From NCBI GenBank assembly GCA_031272415.1, contig JAISTU010000159.1, forward strand, positions 1 through 32,780: 32,780 nt of DNA. The letters are read 5' to 3'. This DNA is from Bacteroidales bacterium. GTDB lineage: Bacteria > Bacteroidota > Bacteroidia > Bacteroidales > WCHB1-69. The notes beneath the pieces are model-generated. The model was not told the origin of the DNA, did no database searches, and saw only the letters and a list, made by a program, of their open reading frames with translations. This document shows positions 32,753 to 32,780 of the stretch, piece after piece (positions within the stretch are counted from its first letter, which is position 1; every line of letters begins with the position of its first letter). Both the position numbers and the translations under genes were made by a program.

Positions 32753-32780
32753 CAGAGTGTAGAGTGTAGAGTGTAGATTT
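32753..32780 (-). repeat. Dispersed (CTACACT)n element, copy 6, cut by the window end
   Basis: On the minus strand three CTACACT units are followed by CTG and the A-tract of the pepD promoter. This is one unit more than at 20239 or 28026. The element continues beyond the window. Confidence 0.7.

Overview
This window looks like chromosomal DNA of an AT-rich member of the Bacteroidota. Three kinds of evidence point there. First, it carries type IX secretion and gliding parts: a PorP/SprF-like outer-membrane protein, a GldJ-like lipoprotein, one very long PKD-repeat protein with a gliding-associated (type B) C-terminal sorting domain, and one protein with a type A sorting domain. Second, several genes are preceded by the Bacteroidota -7 box TAnnTTTG and none shows a convincing Shine-Dalgarno sequence. 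Third, LpxK and HldD imply an LPS-bearing Gram-negative envelope. I cannot fix the genus.

Layout. 43-2896 (-): ligA then an alpha/beta hydrolase. 3038-5565 (+): a secreted C69 dipeptidase and a patatin-like phospholipase. 5756-10557 (-): a tight run of a DUF4139/MuiA-like secreted protein, gpsA and recG. 10912-15831 (+): the 1639-residue PKD surface protein. 15966-19367 (-): a membrane protein with a von Willebrand A-like domain, then a TviB/WbpO-type UDP-sugar dehydrogenase. 19368-20382: 1 kb of repeat-rich DNA with one possible 55-residue gene. 20383-22949 (-): porP/sprF-like and gldJ-like genes. 23163-25011 (-): lpxK overlapping a purine nucleoside phosphorylase gene. 25012-25707: repeats. 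25708-27846 (+): the type A sorted protein. 28131-31007 (+): dapA-holA-hldD, with overlapping ends. 31174-32631 (-): pepD. I found no tRNA, rRNA, CRISPR array, transposase or integrase.

Most genes are housekeeping or common surface functions, and I see no convincing new enzyme system. The unusual content lies between the genes. Several families of short dispersed repeats recur: a 98-bp exact direct repeat on both sides of one surface-protein gene; a 119-bp two-hairpin element present twice; (CTACACT)n elements with one to three units; REP-like palindromes; and a MITE-like inverted repeat. Some repeats merge into promoters, so that dapA, pepD and the vWA-like gene share an extended block of roughly 45-50 bp, far more than a -7/-33 consensus. 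Others supply stop codons. A run of 13 G sits inside a hairpin at the end of the small candidate gene and could switch its reading frame.
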